Assembly: GCA_028456385.1 (NCBI GenBank)
Contig: JALNQF010000812.1
Span: forward strand, 1 to 13,631
DNA from: Ophiosphaerella korrae
Taxonomy: Eukaryota; Ascomycota; Dothideomycetes; Pleosporales; Phaeosphaeriaceae
DNA length: 13,631 nt
Direction of reading: 5' to 3'
Of the stretch, positions 1 to 9,560 are shown piece after piece. The translations under genes and the position numbers were made by a program. Each line of letters begins with the position of its first letter. Position 1 is the stretch's first letter. The notes under the pieces were generated by a model. That model worked only from the letters and a program-made list of their open reading frames with translations. It did no database searches and was not told the DNA's origin.

Positions 1-51
1 AGCGCTTATTCTAGAGCGTTTACTCTAGAGCGTTTACTCTAGAGTATTTAC
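1..51. repeat. 14-bp tandem repeat
   Basis: Unit TCTAGAGCGTTTAC occurs at 10-23 and 24-37. A third copy at 38-51 differs only by CG to TA. Bases 1-9 look like the end of a further copy cut by the window edge, so the array probably continues to the left. Confidence 0.8.
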
Positions 52-242
52 TACTAAATAGTTACGTATTCTACTACACTATATTACTAGGCCTAATTGC
101 GTATAATATAATAGCTTACCTACTACTTAGTATTATAATATATTACTCTTAAAGTCCTCTTACCTACGTAGTATATCTAAGTTTACAAATAGCTAGATTT
201 TATTAATAAAAAGAATAAAATACTTAGTTAATATTTAATTAT

Positions 243-1937
243 ACGTGCTATAATACTTCTAGTTCTAAAGATATTACGCCTAGTATTAGGGTAGGTCTTA
301 CCCTAATTAGAAAATTTACGCTTAGCACGTTTAGCCTAAAGCCTTACTAGTTTTTAGTAAAATCTAATTTATATTACTTACTTATAGTATATTTCCTAAC
401 TCTATATATATACTCCTTCTACTTGTTTTTAATTAGGTAGCAATCTAGTATAAGAGATATATAGTAACTACGCCTTTACTACTATTTAGAAGCTTAATCC
501 TATACCTTAGCTACTACTAATTAACGCCTTAGGTTTGTCTAATATTAACGCACAAACACCTTTAAAGTCTTGCTAATTTTTACTCTATATAGAGATTCTA
601 AGTAAGAGTAGGTATATATCTATTATTTTATTGCTTATATAAAGGGCCTAGTTACTAAAATACTATAGGAAATATTAGTAGGACTTCTAGGCTATAAGGA
701 GTAAGATACTAAGATTAATAATACTTTTATAGTAGAGTAGAAGCTCTTGTAATAGCTAGGGGTATATTCTAGAATTATTGTGTTTATCTCTACTATCCCT
801 ATATTACTACTCTTCTTACGTAGCTTATTAGATACTAAGGTCTTGTAATATTAAGAGTATAAAAAAAGAGACTATTACTTAGTGAGGCGAATTATAGAGA
901 TCTCTAATTATATATTAATAAATTTAATTGTCGATATTAATAGCGCGTTATAGAAATAGTAAAGTTTATAAGTTACTTAAGCTATTAAATATATCTATAA
1001 GAAAGGATTATCTACTTAAAATCTTAGTACAAAAATATCCTTATTTATCGCGGCTAGAGAAATTCTAGAATTACTTCTTGCTAACTTTAGTAGCTCTAGA
1101 TACGAAGCGCTAGACGTATTTAGCGAGCTACTCCCTAATAATCTCTTTAGCGACCTATAGCTAATAGACAATTAACTTAAATTACTAAAACTCGATCTAT
1201 ATAGTCTAGGGATCGTTATTAATTAATTAATAACTAGGTATTAACTATTTACAATAGTCTAGTACTATAAAGTAAAGAGTAGCTAGATTATTATAAATTA
1301 TATACGTAAACTCTATAAATAAAGATAGTTCCTAGACCTAGTAGACGTACTATTTATAGGTATTATTTAAAGATATTATATAAAGCGTTATTTTAATATA
1401 GTAAAAGAGGTTATTATAGCTATTAAAGTAGAAAATAGGTTTCTAGGTAAGGTAGGCGCAAGGTAGTGTAGTGAGTATAGTAAATTCTCTAACCTTATAA
1501 CTATCTATAAATTCTTAACTACAATAAGATAATTTATTAGTAAAAAGGTACTAAGCTATATTAGATAAGTACGTAGAGCTACTAATAGACGCTTTAGATA
1601 CCTATAAAGAGCGTATATATCTAAAGGTATTTCTAGGTATACTTTTTAGCTTAAGTACTTTTAAAAGTATAATAAACTTACTAGACGTACGCCTTTATAA
1701 TACCCTAAGTAGCCGCGAAGACTATTAATTTGTGCGCTAATATTAGCTAGGGAGCTACTTTACTTAGTTTTAAGGGCTAAACGTAATAGAGGGCGTTGTA
1801 GTGCGCAGTTCGTCTATATTAACGCATTACTATTTAGGCTTAAGTTGTATAATATATTGTATTACAATATTACTTGCGTAAATAGTTAGTTAGTAGACTA
1901 GAAGACGTAAGAAAGGAGTTTTGTAGCTAGGCTTTAA
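243..1937 (+). pseudogene. Unrecognised gene relic, RIP-interrupted
   Basis: Plus-strand codons starting at multiples of three give one coherent frame of about 560 codons, ending with TAA at 1935-1937. It can be read back with less confidence to about base 63. All in-frame stops are TAA or TAG; the TGA triplets at 883 and 1472 lie in other frames. Leucine codons TTA/CTA clearly outnumber TAA/TAG in this frame, which favours the plus strand. The product is helix-like, with balanced charge. Readable stretches include AAREILELLLANFSSSRYEA (about 1052-1111) and the basic, Cys-containing AKRNRGRCSAQFVYINALLF (about 1773-1832). I do not recognise the family. I see no reverse transcriptase, integrase, DDE or tyrosine-recombinase signature. 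The first 240 bases may belong to the same gene or be flank. Confidence 0.45.
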
Positions 1938-2082
1938 AGTAATTAAGAGAGCACGAATAATTACGCTTATATAAGTCTTACTTCTAATAATTACGTAAGT
2001 GTTATAGGCGTAACAAGGGAAATCGAGATAGAGCTAATTAGTCCTAACTTAGGCGCTTAACGAAGTTAGAGGATAAGTGGCC

Positions 2083-2484
2083 GTAACAACCTTAATTAGG
2101 AAACTACTTATAACTAGGACACGTTAGTAGTAATCTATAATTACGGCAAATAGATTAAAGTAATCTATAATAACGTACGAATAGATTAAAGTAATCTATA
2201 GTTACGTACTAATAGATTAGTAAGTAATCTATATTGTTGTACAAATAGATTAGTATAAGATATAATTAACTAGGTGCGTATTTATTAGGATAGTATTAGT
2301 AATTTAATCCCTTGACTACAGAACGCTAATACAAGATAGTTGCGAAATATCTTCTATTGTTTATAGTTATTATAGAATTACCTATACAAGCTTTTACTAG
2401 TTAACTCTTAATATCTACTAACTCTTATAAGATAGGTATCTATAGTCGACGATATAGCCCTATTATATAAAGTAACAACCTTAA
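2083..2484. repeat. 13-bp direct repeat flanking the palindromic array
   Basis: The sequence GTAACAACCTTAA is present at 2083-2095 and again at 2472-2484, on either side of the palindromic tandem array. It is one of the few places where two neighbouring CpA survive. It could be the edge of an inserted repeat, or a coincidence; the flanks of the two copies do not match further. Confidence 0.25.
2130..2253. repeat. Tandem array of four palindromic 30-33 bp units
   Basis: Four tandem units each contain the 8-base arm TAATCTAT and its exact reverse complement ATAGATTA. Left arms are at 2131-2138, 2161-2168, 2192-2199 and 2225-2232. Right arms are at 2150-2157, 2181-2188, 2212-2219 and 2245-2252. 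The loops are 11 or 12 nt and resemble AGTTACGTACAA. Start spacing is 30, 31 and 33 bp. A lone left half (GTAATCTATA) recurs at 2961-2970. The arms are identical in all four copies while the loops vary. Such subterminal palindromic minisatellites occur in some fungal mobile elements; I cannot tie it to a family. It is not a CRISPR array, because there are no distinct spacers. Confidence 0.85.
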
Positions 2485-4140
2485 GAAGCTTTCTGTACTA
2501 GAGCCCGTAATTTGTATTACTATTAACTTACTTACTATAGCTTGTGCTAAAGCTTCTAGATATAGTTAACTACGTAAATAGATTACCTCTTACTACTATC
2601 TTAACGCCTACCTTATAGCTAGGTAGCGTAGATATCTACTAAGCTTACTACTAGTAGCTAGGTATAGCTATAGAAAACGCGCGGTATAAAGAATTAGGCC
2701 ATAACTATTACGTTCTAGCGTTTAAATTGTAATTAGCTCTTAACGCAGTTATTATATAGTAATATAGTCTAATATACTATTATATCTACGTTAAAAGCTT
2801 ATATAATAGAGATAAACTATTACGCCCTACTTTAGCTCTATAAGCCTACTATTAATTATTCTACTAACTAAACGTTGTAGGAGTATATATATAGCGAGCT
2901 TAGGTTTAGTAACTTATACTCTCTACTTACTTCTATATTATATAGAGTAATTTACTATAAGTAATCTATATAAGAAAGTAAAGATATGCTAAGATTAATT
3001 AATAGTATGTATAGTAATAACAAATTAAGCTATATAAGCTACTATAAATAAGCTTATATAGCTTTTAAATAACCTTGTAGTAATAGTATAGTTAGTAAAG
3101 AAATCTGTATATATATTAAAAGCTCTAGATATCTAATTATATAAGGACTATAATACTCTAATTTATATATTATAAATACTAAATAGCGCTAAGATAGCTA
3201 ATAAATTACTATATATACTACTTACCCCTATAACGTTATATACTATCTAGCCTTACTACCTTATAAAGGTACTATTTTTAAGTATAGTTAAGATACTTTC
3301 CTTACTATAGTTTCTATTTTATTGTAGTATCTTTATATATATTAAATAACTCTATATAGTTTCTATAATTATTTAAGTATAATAGTATATACTCTAAAAG
3401 AATCCTCTACATTGTATATAATTTACACTTAATTTAATATTCTATTTTACTAGTATTTGTAGACTTAAGTTTAGTAATACGCTAGTAATAGTAGGATAAA
3501 ATTGTTATTATACTACTTCTTAACAGCTATACTACTACAAACTCTAAGGATAATTCTATCCTAACGATACTAACGTATATTATAGAGAGTAGGTATAAAA
3601 TTAATATTTAGCTACCTATTAAATAATACTATAGCGCGCTGCCCGACTACGTATAGTAAGATACTAATATTCTATACTATAGAAAGTAGTTATAAAACAA
3701 TTAGCAAGCTAGTTCTCTAAAACTAGCGCTAGTACTATATAGTAGTTAGTAGTATAGCTAGAAGCTATAATAGCGTATTGTAGAGAGTAGTTATAAAGCT
3801 ATTATTAAGCTACTTTTTAAAGATAGCGCTTACGTAGACTACTTAAATATCTCTAGCCTAATAATACTATAGTACGTTTATACTTAGCAATTACCTTAAT
3901 CTTATAAACCTCCCTCTAATACAAGGTATAAGGTTTACTTACAATTTACCTAACTATTACTAATTAAGTTAACAATTAGTACTAGGACGTTCGCTATCCT
4001 TTTATCTAGAATATTAAGGAAGGTAAATATATCTAAAAGTATAATATTTTTAATAAATATCTTATAAAAAGCTAACTTTAAAGTACTCTACTACCTTAAT
4101 TAGGCTTCCTTAGAAGCTTCGAGATCTTATATACAATTAT
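2316..4140 (+). pseudogene. Unrecognised gene relic, first part
   Basis: Plus-strand codons at multiples of three read coherently from just after an in-frame TGA (2313-2315) to about 4140. All internal stops are TAA or TAG. Readable segments include VSIVDDIALLYKVTTLRSFL (about 2433-2492), IAIENARYKELGHNYYVLAF (about 2664-2723) and STRTFAILLSRILRKVNISK (about 3978-4037). The tract at 2664-2723 holds the only CCA triplet I found in the window. The product would be mostly helical; I do not recognise it. No original ATG is evident, as expected if ATG has become ATA. A second good frame begins near 4140, so an intron or an old indel may join this to the next entry. Around 3190-3440 the frame is less convincing. 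Confidence 0.4.
3581..3800. repeat. Weak direct repeat, about 97-101 bp spacing
   Basis: A block close to TATAGAGAGTAGTTATAAA recurs at 3581, 3678 and 3779. Similarity fades beyond about 20 bases. A related block (ATAGAAAGTAGTTATA) also appears near 6920. It may be a remnant repeat inside the relic frame, or chance in low-complexity sequence. Confidence 0.3.
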
Positions 4141-4767
4141 ATTATTACTAATCTAGAGTCTAATACTTATAATAACTATAGCCTAGGTATTATTCTTAAT
4201 TGTAATATAATACTACTTGTTTACAAGTAGGTAGTATTAAAGTTTATAACAGTACTCTTTTACTAAACTAGAGTTAGGCTTTAGGCTAATCTAAATAAAA
4301 ATAGCATCTTAATAGTTACTAAACTAGTATAGAATTAAGTAAGAAGGTAAGCACGCTTCCTTATAATTAACGTTAGAGGTATCTAAGATCCCTATTTATA
4401 CTAAGGATTATATAATACTAATCTTAAATATTTATTAATATAGGCGCTAATAGATAGAATAAAAGTCTTTCTAAGAGTCTATAATATTACTATATAGATC
4501 TACGTAATAGATATTATAGATAAAGCGCTAAGCTAGATATTAAAATACGAACTAGAATAGCTTCTAATAATTAAGATATACTAAATCTTTACTTATAAAA
4601 GCCCTAGCTAGCGGTTACACCTAAGTAGTAAAGACTTAATACGTAGGGAAAGTATATCTATATAGATAGAATATATTTTATATAGTAGAAAGATAGAGTA
4701 GAAGCTATAAGTTATTACTAATAGCTAATAGAGTATATAGAGCCTAGTGTAGTAAGTATATAGCTGA
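4141..4767 (+). pseudogene. Unrecognised gene relic, second part, ending in TGA
   Basis: From about 4140 the best plus-strand frame shifts to codons such as 4444-4446, and it ends at TGA 4765-4767. RIP turns CA into TA and TG into TA, so it cannot make a TGA; this is therefore a good candidate for the original stop codon. Readable stretches are IDRIKVFLRVYNITIQIYVI (about 4450-4509) and DKALSQILKYELEQLLIIKI (about 4519-4578), followed by a Lys/Ser-rich tail. The product looks helical and soluble. It may be the C-terminal part of the preceding relic, after an intron or a one-base indel. Family unknown. Confidence 0.4.
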
Positions 4768-5401
4768 ATTTTAAGATAAATAAAATACTTAGGAGTTTAT
4801 AGGCACAAAACTATTACAAATTTTTAAGTAATTAAAGTAATATATTCTTTGTATAAATATACTCTTATAGAAACACAAAAGTAATTATTAGATAGGAGCT
4901 ATAAATCTTTATAGGAAGATATAAGTTATACCCCTTATAAGTAGTACTCCCTAAGCTTATAAGCTATTCCCCCTAATATATAAATAGTTACTCCTAGATA
5001 TTTATAACTTTCTAAATCCTATAAATATAAATACAAATAGCGCAAAATCTTATAGATTTGTATCTATATCTACTCCTAAAATAATATAGCTTTTACTAGA
5101 GATAGTATAAAGAAAAATAATTAAGATTTATCTTGTAGTAGTAGTATAAGAGTTAGCTAAGATATATTTCTATTTATAACTGTAATTAGTAAAAAAATGC
5201 TCTAGGAACGATTTTACGCTAGAGGCTAGATATAATCCTAGAGGCTAGCCTTAATTCTAGATACTATTAACTTCCTATTAATTATAGTAGCTATAGGCTA
5301 GTAGTATTAATTGTATAGATCTTACTAGTACGTAGATAAGATAATATTAGCTTTATAGCTACTATTTAAGGCTAATTTATAAAGCGTGTAACGCTAACTA
5401 G
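4768..5401. other. Spacer with small hairpins and short repeats
   Basis: I see no convincing reading frame here. The stretch has loose inverted similarity between about 4900-4927 and 5005-5030, a clean hairpin at 5031-5063 and a duplicated 11-mer (CTAGAGGCTAG) at 5219-5229 and 5238-5248. It probably represents the gap between two dead genes, but an eroded terminal repeat cannot be excluded. Confidence 0.4.
5031..5063. repeat. Hairpin with 8-bp stem
   Basis: ATACAAAT (5031-5038) and its exact complement ATTTGTAT (5056-5063) flank a 17-nt loop. The stem keeps a CpA on both strands, which is unusual in this window. No U-rich tail of the terminator type follows, and no function is assigned. Confidence 0.45.
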
Positions 5402-5935
5402 TACTTTGTAATTAAAGCCTAGCTAGCACTATATACTATTTTAGTCTTTAGCGTAATAAAAGTATCTATTAGTAGGCTAAGTTAATCTTATAGCTAGTAT
5501 ATCTTATAGCTAATAATAATATAAGACGTTAACGCTAGCTTAGTACCTATAGCCTTAGTCCTCGTAATACATATTAATATTGTAGTTACTTCTACTACTA
5601 TACTAATATTATAGTTTAAATCTTACTCTACCCTACTAGCTAATATTAATATTACTAAAAAAAAAAGTAAAAGAAGTTATCTATACTATATACTAAGTTT
5701 AATAAAAGTACTAGAATAATAGGAACTATTAAATTAAGTATACTTAACTCCTTTACTTTAGTAAACTATATACCTTATAGACTCCTATATAGTACTATTA
5801 CTATATAATTATACTTATAATATTTCTAGGGCTAACTTATATTCTTTAGTAGTAGTACTAATATACTTCGTCCTTTACTTACGCTTACAAGATACTTAAC
5901 CCTAGACTACTAATAGCTTTACTCTTAAGATATAG
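5402..5935 (+). pseudogene. Possible short gene relic
   Basis: The plus-strand frame with codons such as 5525-5527 reads fairly cleanly, especially from about 5525 to 5935. It has a hydrophobic stretch (ASLVPIALVLVIHINIVVTS, about 5534-5593) that could be a membrane segment, then a Lys-rich patch encoded by a run of ten A (5657-5666), then Gln/Leu-rich sequence up to TAG 5933. It overlaps the proposed kinase start in another frame, so at least one of the two boundaries is wrong. Not recognised, and it may be a chance frame in biased sequence. Confidence 0.25.
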
Positions 5936-6759
5936 ATAATTAACTACCTTAGGTAAAGTTCTTTAGAGACTTATCTTATCTTAGCGAAATAGCTAATAGT
6001 AAAATTTCGCGGTTTACTATTATAACTTATAATTACTAGGTCTAGATTAGTAAAGCTCTAGTTAGCCTTAATAACTTAAGCCTAGAGAATATAATAGATA
6101 ATCTAAAGTCTATTATTCTAGACAAAGATATATACCCTAAAGCTCTATCGTATATTATAACTACTTTAGTTTTAATTTATAGTAATATCTTTATTAAAGG
6201 CTCTAAAATTAGAAGCTATAATAAGCTTATAGGTATAAGTATATTACTAAAACTACTTCTCTAGGAAGCTAAGATACTAGAGATCCTACAACGTAATTAA
6301 CACTAAAATATTATCTAATATTATAGTGTTATTATAAGATAGGGTTGTATTATTAGCTTTACCTTAGATCGACACCCTTATATACTTAAGCTTAAAGCCT
6401 AACTATAAAAATAGAAGATTAACTACAATATATACTTTAACGCAATTAAGGTAGTAGTAAACTACCTTTATTTACTTAGACTAGCTTATAACAACTTTAA
6501 CCTAAACAACATTATAATAGATAAAGGTAGTAGACCTATCCTTATTAATTTTAGCTCTTGTTAGCTATTTAGGAAGCTCTTCCTTATAGTAGGTATTCTA
6601 GAATAGTACGATAAAAATTTTATAACTTTAGCGTAGTAAAATAATAAATTTTCTCTAAAATAACTCTAGATCTAGCTCTAAAATATAGTTATTAAATAAG
6701 GTAATTATATAGATAGCTATAAAGACCTAGTCCTTAGTAGCTAATAATTCTATAATTAA
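5863..6759 (+). pseudogene. Protein kinase-like gene relic
   Basis: The frame with codons such as 6481-6483 encodes a degraded eukaryotic-type protein kinase of roughly 300 codons, matching the compact kinases expanded in many filamentous ascomycetes. Readable landmarks in order: SNIFIKGSKIRSYNKLIG (6181-6234); a likely alpha-C Glu (6265) in an EAKILEILQR helix; H-x-NII (6301-6315); LDRHPYILK (6364-6390); catalytic loop LAYNNFNLNNIIID (6481-6522), the mutated form of H-N-D-x-N-P-x-N-I; and INFSSC (6544-6561), the RIP form of I-D-F-G-S-C. In the last motif both Asp to Asn and Gly to Ser follow from TG to TA. In-frame TAA/TAG at 6262, 6298, 6304, 6316, 6340, 6400, 6406, 6412, 6562 and later destroy it. 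The catalytic Asp codon reads AAC (6493), which needs a CpG change or an original Asn. The start is uncertain (ATA at 5863 is one option); the likely end is TAA 6757. Confidence 0.82.
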
Positions 6760-6822
6760 AGACATTCTAAACTTAAATAGTCTATAAATTAGTACTTAAA
6801 TGTATACGTTAAGTAGCCTTAG

Positions 6823-7368
6823 TTATTAGTTATAGTTTTAATTGTAGTAACGTTACTACACTTATACTAGGATTAGATACTATTAGTAAGAGAAGAGATA
6901 GAATCTAGCTAATATATTATAGAAAGTAGTTATATAATAATATTACTCTATAGTATAAGTAAGGCTTTAGCTAGTATAGTAAGAAGAATAAGACAATATA
7001 TATTAGTATTTATAGTTTTAAGTGTAGTATACTATACCTTGTAGTAATATAAGAGATAACTACTAGAGCGTAAGTATTATAATAAGGCCTATTAGCTAAA
7101 TAACACTAAAGGCTATACTAAATATATAAATATTATTTATTTCTTTAAAAAACTAAATATACGCGTTCTCTTACTCTCTATTAACTTCGTAATCCTATTA
7201 ATCCTCTATATACTCCTTTTTAGATACCGAAATTGTTATATACAAAGAAGGAGCGCACTATTAAGTAGAGAGGGTAAACTAGATTAATTAGTGTATAGCT
7301 ATACCTTGCTCTCTATATTAGTACTATATTACTTACACTTATTAGGCTACTTTACTATAAGTTTATAA
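6823..7368 (+). pseudogene. Unrecognised relic with hydrophobic segments
   Basis: Downstream of the kinase and in the same frame, about 180 codons run with relatively few stops to TAA 7366. TTA/CTA codons far outnumber TAA/TAG here, which favours the plus strand. Readable parts are REEIESS (about 6871-6891), LVFIVLSVVYYTL (about 7006-7044) and LLLSINFVILLILYILLFRY (about 7168-7227), the last followed by basic residues RNCYIQRR. The hydrophobic stretches could be membrane helices, but RIP itself enriches Ile, Leu and Tyr codons, so this is weak evidence. It could be a separate small gene or a degenerate extension of the kinase gene. Family unknown. Confidence 0.3.
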
Positions 7369-7382
7369 TCTACTAGAGTCTC

Positions 7383-8760
7383 TATTAAGCTATTAGATTC
7401 CTTAAAATAGGTATAAGACTACTAAGAACATAGACTACTTAGGATAGGTAGTAGTTAATATAGAAACTACTTAGTATAACTACTATATATTAGCGCAATA
7501 AGCTAATAATAAATTATAGTTATTAGATAATCTCCTTTTATAGGCTAGTAGAAGAAAGGCGTAAAAGTAAGTATACTTTTTCTCTTAATAGAAAATAGCT
7601 AGCTTTATAGTACTACTATTAAGCTCTTATAATACTACTCTAGAGTCTTAGCCCTATAGCCTTCTTTACTTAACCTTAGCTATACCTCTAGTAAGCGCTT
7701 ACTACGCTAGTAGCTCTCTACTTCTTAGAGATAAAAGAGTGCTAGATCTTAGTATATAATATAGTAAGCTCTAGCTACCTCTATAATAAGATAAGGTCTC
7801 TCTACAAGTCCTAATAGTTTAAAGAACGTTACGTAATTTTCTATAGTTATACTATAATAAATTTATAGTATATATTTTATAAGCTATAGATACTAACTAA
7901 GGAAGTATATTGTTTTACTATTCTTACTAAAATATTAGTTAACTTATTTAGATTATACTACTATAGTAAACCCTACTAAAGAAACTAATAGACTACTAGT
8001 CTTTTAGCCTATACCTTTACTAAGGAGATCTATTGCAACTAAATATAAAAAGACGTTAAGAAGATATTATATATTATCTATCTTGTAAACGTATATAAGT
8101 AATTAAAAAAAGCTAGTATTACTAATAAAGAGATCCTAGCTAGTTCTCTTTTATATAACTTAATTAAAGACAAAAAGACTATATAAGTAGAAATACTAAA
8201 GCGATTTAGACTTTATATTACCTTAATTGTAGAAGAGCTTATAGAGAAGAATAAAAAACCTAAATTAAGAATATACTATTACTTTTAGATAGAGCTAGGA
8301 TTATTAAAGTAGCTAATAAGCTAGATAATCTAAGAAGTCTACTCCTTGAAATTCCTAAGATATAGATAATAGAGAAGGTAAAGGAATATTTTAGATAGAG
8401 TAGAGATATTATACGTAGTTATTAATAAAAGAACCCTAAAAATTAGTAGCTAGATATAGCCTTCTAAAAACTTAAGAGAAATTTTTAACACTATTCTTAA
8501 AACTATAAAAGAGAAAGAGTAGTTAGATTTAGAGCTTTAGGCTTATATATTTACAAGTTTTCGCGCCTAAAGGGCACTCTATATAATTAAAGAAACCTAA
8601 AGGACAAGGAAAAGGATAGTTAACTAAAAATAGTATCCTAGACGTGCTATAGAGTATAGAGTTCCCTAGAAACTTAGGTAGTATCTATACTAATATTAGA
8701 GTTATAATGTAAAGACTACTAGCTTTTGTTAATATCTTTGTTATAACATTATATTATAAG
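7383..8760 (+). pseudogene. Unrecognised gene relic, charged helical product
   Basis: Plus-strand codons at multiples of three give about 460 coherent codons with only TAA/TAG interruptions; the TGA at 8347 lies in another frame. The product is rich in Lys, Glu and Arg, which is unlike the bland composition of the antisense reading and supports this strand. Readable segments are YRLVEERRKSKYTFSLNRK (about 7539-7595), IKDKKTIQVEILKRFRLYIT (about 8163-8222), ILDRVEILYVVINKRTLKIS (about 8382-8441) and LREIFNTILKTIKEKEQLDL (about 8472-8531). It looks like an intracellular helical protein. I do not recognise the family. The frame fades between 8760 and 8900; a neighbouring frame reads better at 8830-8960, which suggests an indel or intron. 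Confidence 0.45.
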
Positions 8761-9110
8761 GATAGATAGAAGGTTAGAGTTACTATATTCTTCGAGCATC
8801 TATAGGTACGCGCTACTACTTATATCCTAGATCTTAATAGTACTATCTAATAACCTTAACACTAGCCTAGCTAAGTTATACAAGAAGGCTACTAAGCTAA
8901 CCTAATTACTATAGCCCTTAAGCGTCTATAAGTACGTAAGTTATTCTTAGAGTATAGATACTTTAGCTAAATCTTTACCTAAATAGTACTAGATTTAGTA
9001 AAGATTAATCTTTATAAACCTCTTAAGTTTTAGTAGGTTAATTTTAAATATATAGAATATTCTTATTATTATTATATAGTATAATATATACAAGAGTATA
9101 GACTAAGGAA
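8761..9110. other. Gap between convergent relics
   Basis: This stretch lies between the plus-strand relic ending near 8760 and the end of the minus-strand ankyrin relic. A plus-strand frame is readable at about 8830-8960 (NNLNTSLAKLYKKATKLT) and may continue the upstream relic after a frame change. No other structure seen. Confidence 0.3.
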
Positions 9111-9143
9111 GGTAAGTAAGTAAGTAAAGTAAGAGAGAGAGAA
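9111..9143. repeat. GTAA / GA microsatellite
   Basis: GGTAAGTAAGTAAGTAAAG is followed by AGAGAGAGA, ending at 9143. It sits immediately downstream of the minus-strand ankyrin relic and may mark its 3' flank. Confidence 0.7.
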
Positions 9144-9146
9144 TTA

Positions 9147-9560
9147 TCTAGAGCTAAAAGACTCTAGTAGCTTAGACGTAGCCTTATACCCTCTCTTAGC
9201 TACCTACGATAGTAGCGTATAACTATCTTTATCTTTAAAGTTAATAACTTTACCTATTATAAGTAGTAGCTTAACTATAGCTTTATACCTTCCTCTAGCT
9301 ACCTATAATAGTAGTGTACAATTATCTTTATCCTTTAAGTTAACGTTAACTTTACTTATTATAAGTAGTAGCTTAACTATAACTTTATACTCTCCCCTAG
9401 CTATATATAATAGTAGTGTCTAACTATTATACTAATCTCTTAAGTTAACGTAAACCTTACTAGTTATAAGTAGTAGCTTAACTATAGCTTTGTAATCTCC
9501 CTTAGCTACTTATAATAGTAGTGTCTAACTCTTGTATCTACCCTCTAGGTTAATATCTAC
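9147..9560 (-). pseudogene. Ankyrin-repeat region of a dead gene
   Basis: Read on the minus strand, this stretch encodes four tandem ankyrin repeats. Unit landmarks: VDIN at 9560-9549, VYVN at 9455-9444, VNVN at 9350-9339 and a shortened V-IN at 9248-9240. The period is exactly 105 bp (35 codons), and the last unit lacks one codon. Each unit reads like T-LLL-x-VA-R-G-x-Y-KAIVKLLL-x-x-x-KVNVNLKDKD (for example YKAIVKLLLIIGK). This is the RIP-eroded form of the fungal ankyrin pattern TPL-x-x-AA-x-x-GH-x-x-VVKLLL-x-TGKVDVN. In-frame TAA/TAG replace Trp/Gln codons, often just before VA. A poorer repeat-like segment lies at about 9561-9610. Such repeats commonly form the C-terminus of fungal NLR-like (NACHT/STAND) proteins, but I could not find a P-loop upstream. 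The protein would have bound partners through the ankyrin surface. Confidence 0.82.
9150..9560. repeat. 105-bp tandem repeat (ankyrin-coding)
   Basis: About four copies of a 105-bp unit are easily seen on the plus strand from the recurring block TATAAGTAGTAGCTTAACTA (first at about 9258, then at 105-bp steps). The repeat is explained by the ankyrin repeats on the minus strand, not by an independent minisatellite. Confidence 0.85.

Noticed and set aside
2130..2253. CRISPR-like array
   Set aside because: The units abut with no unique spacers, the unit is palindromic and the genome is clearly fungal.
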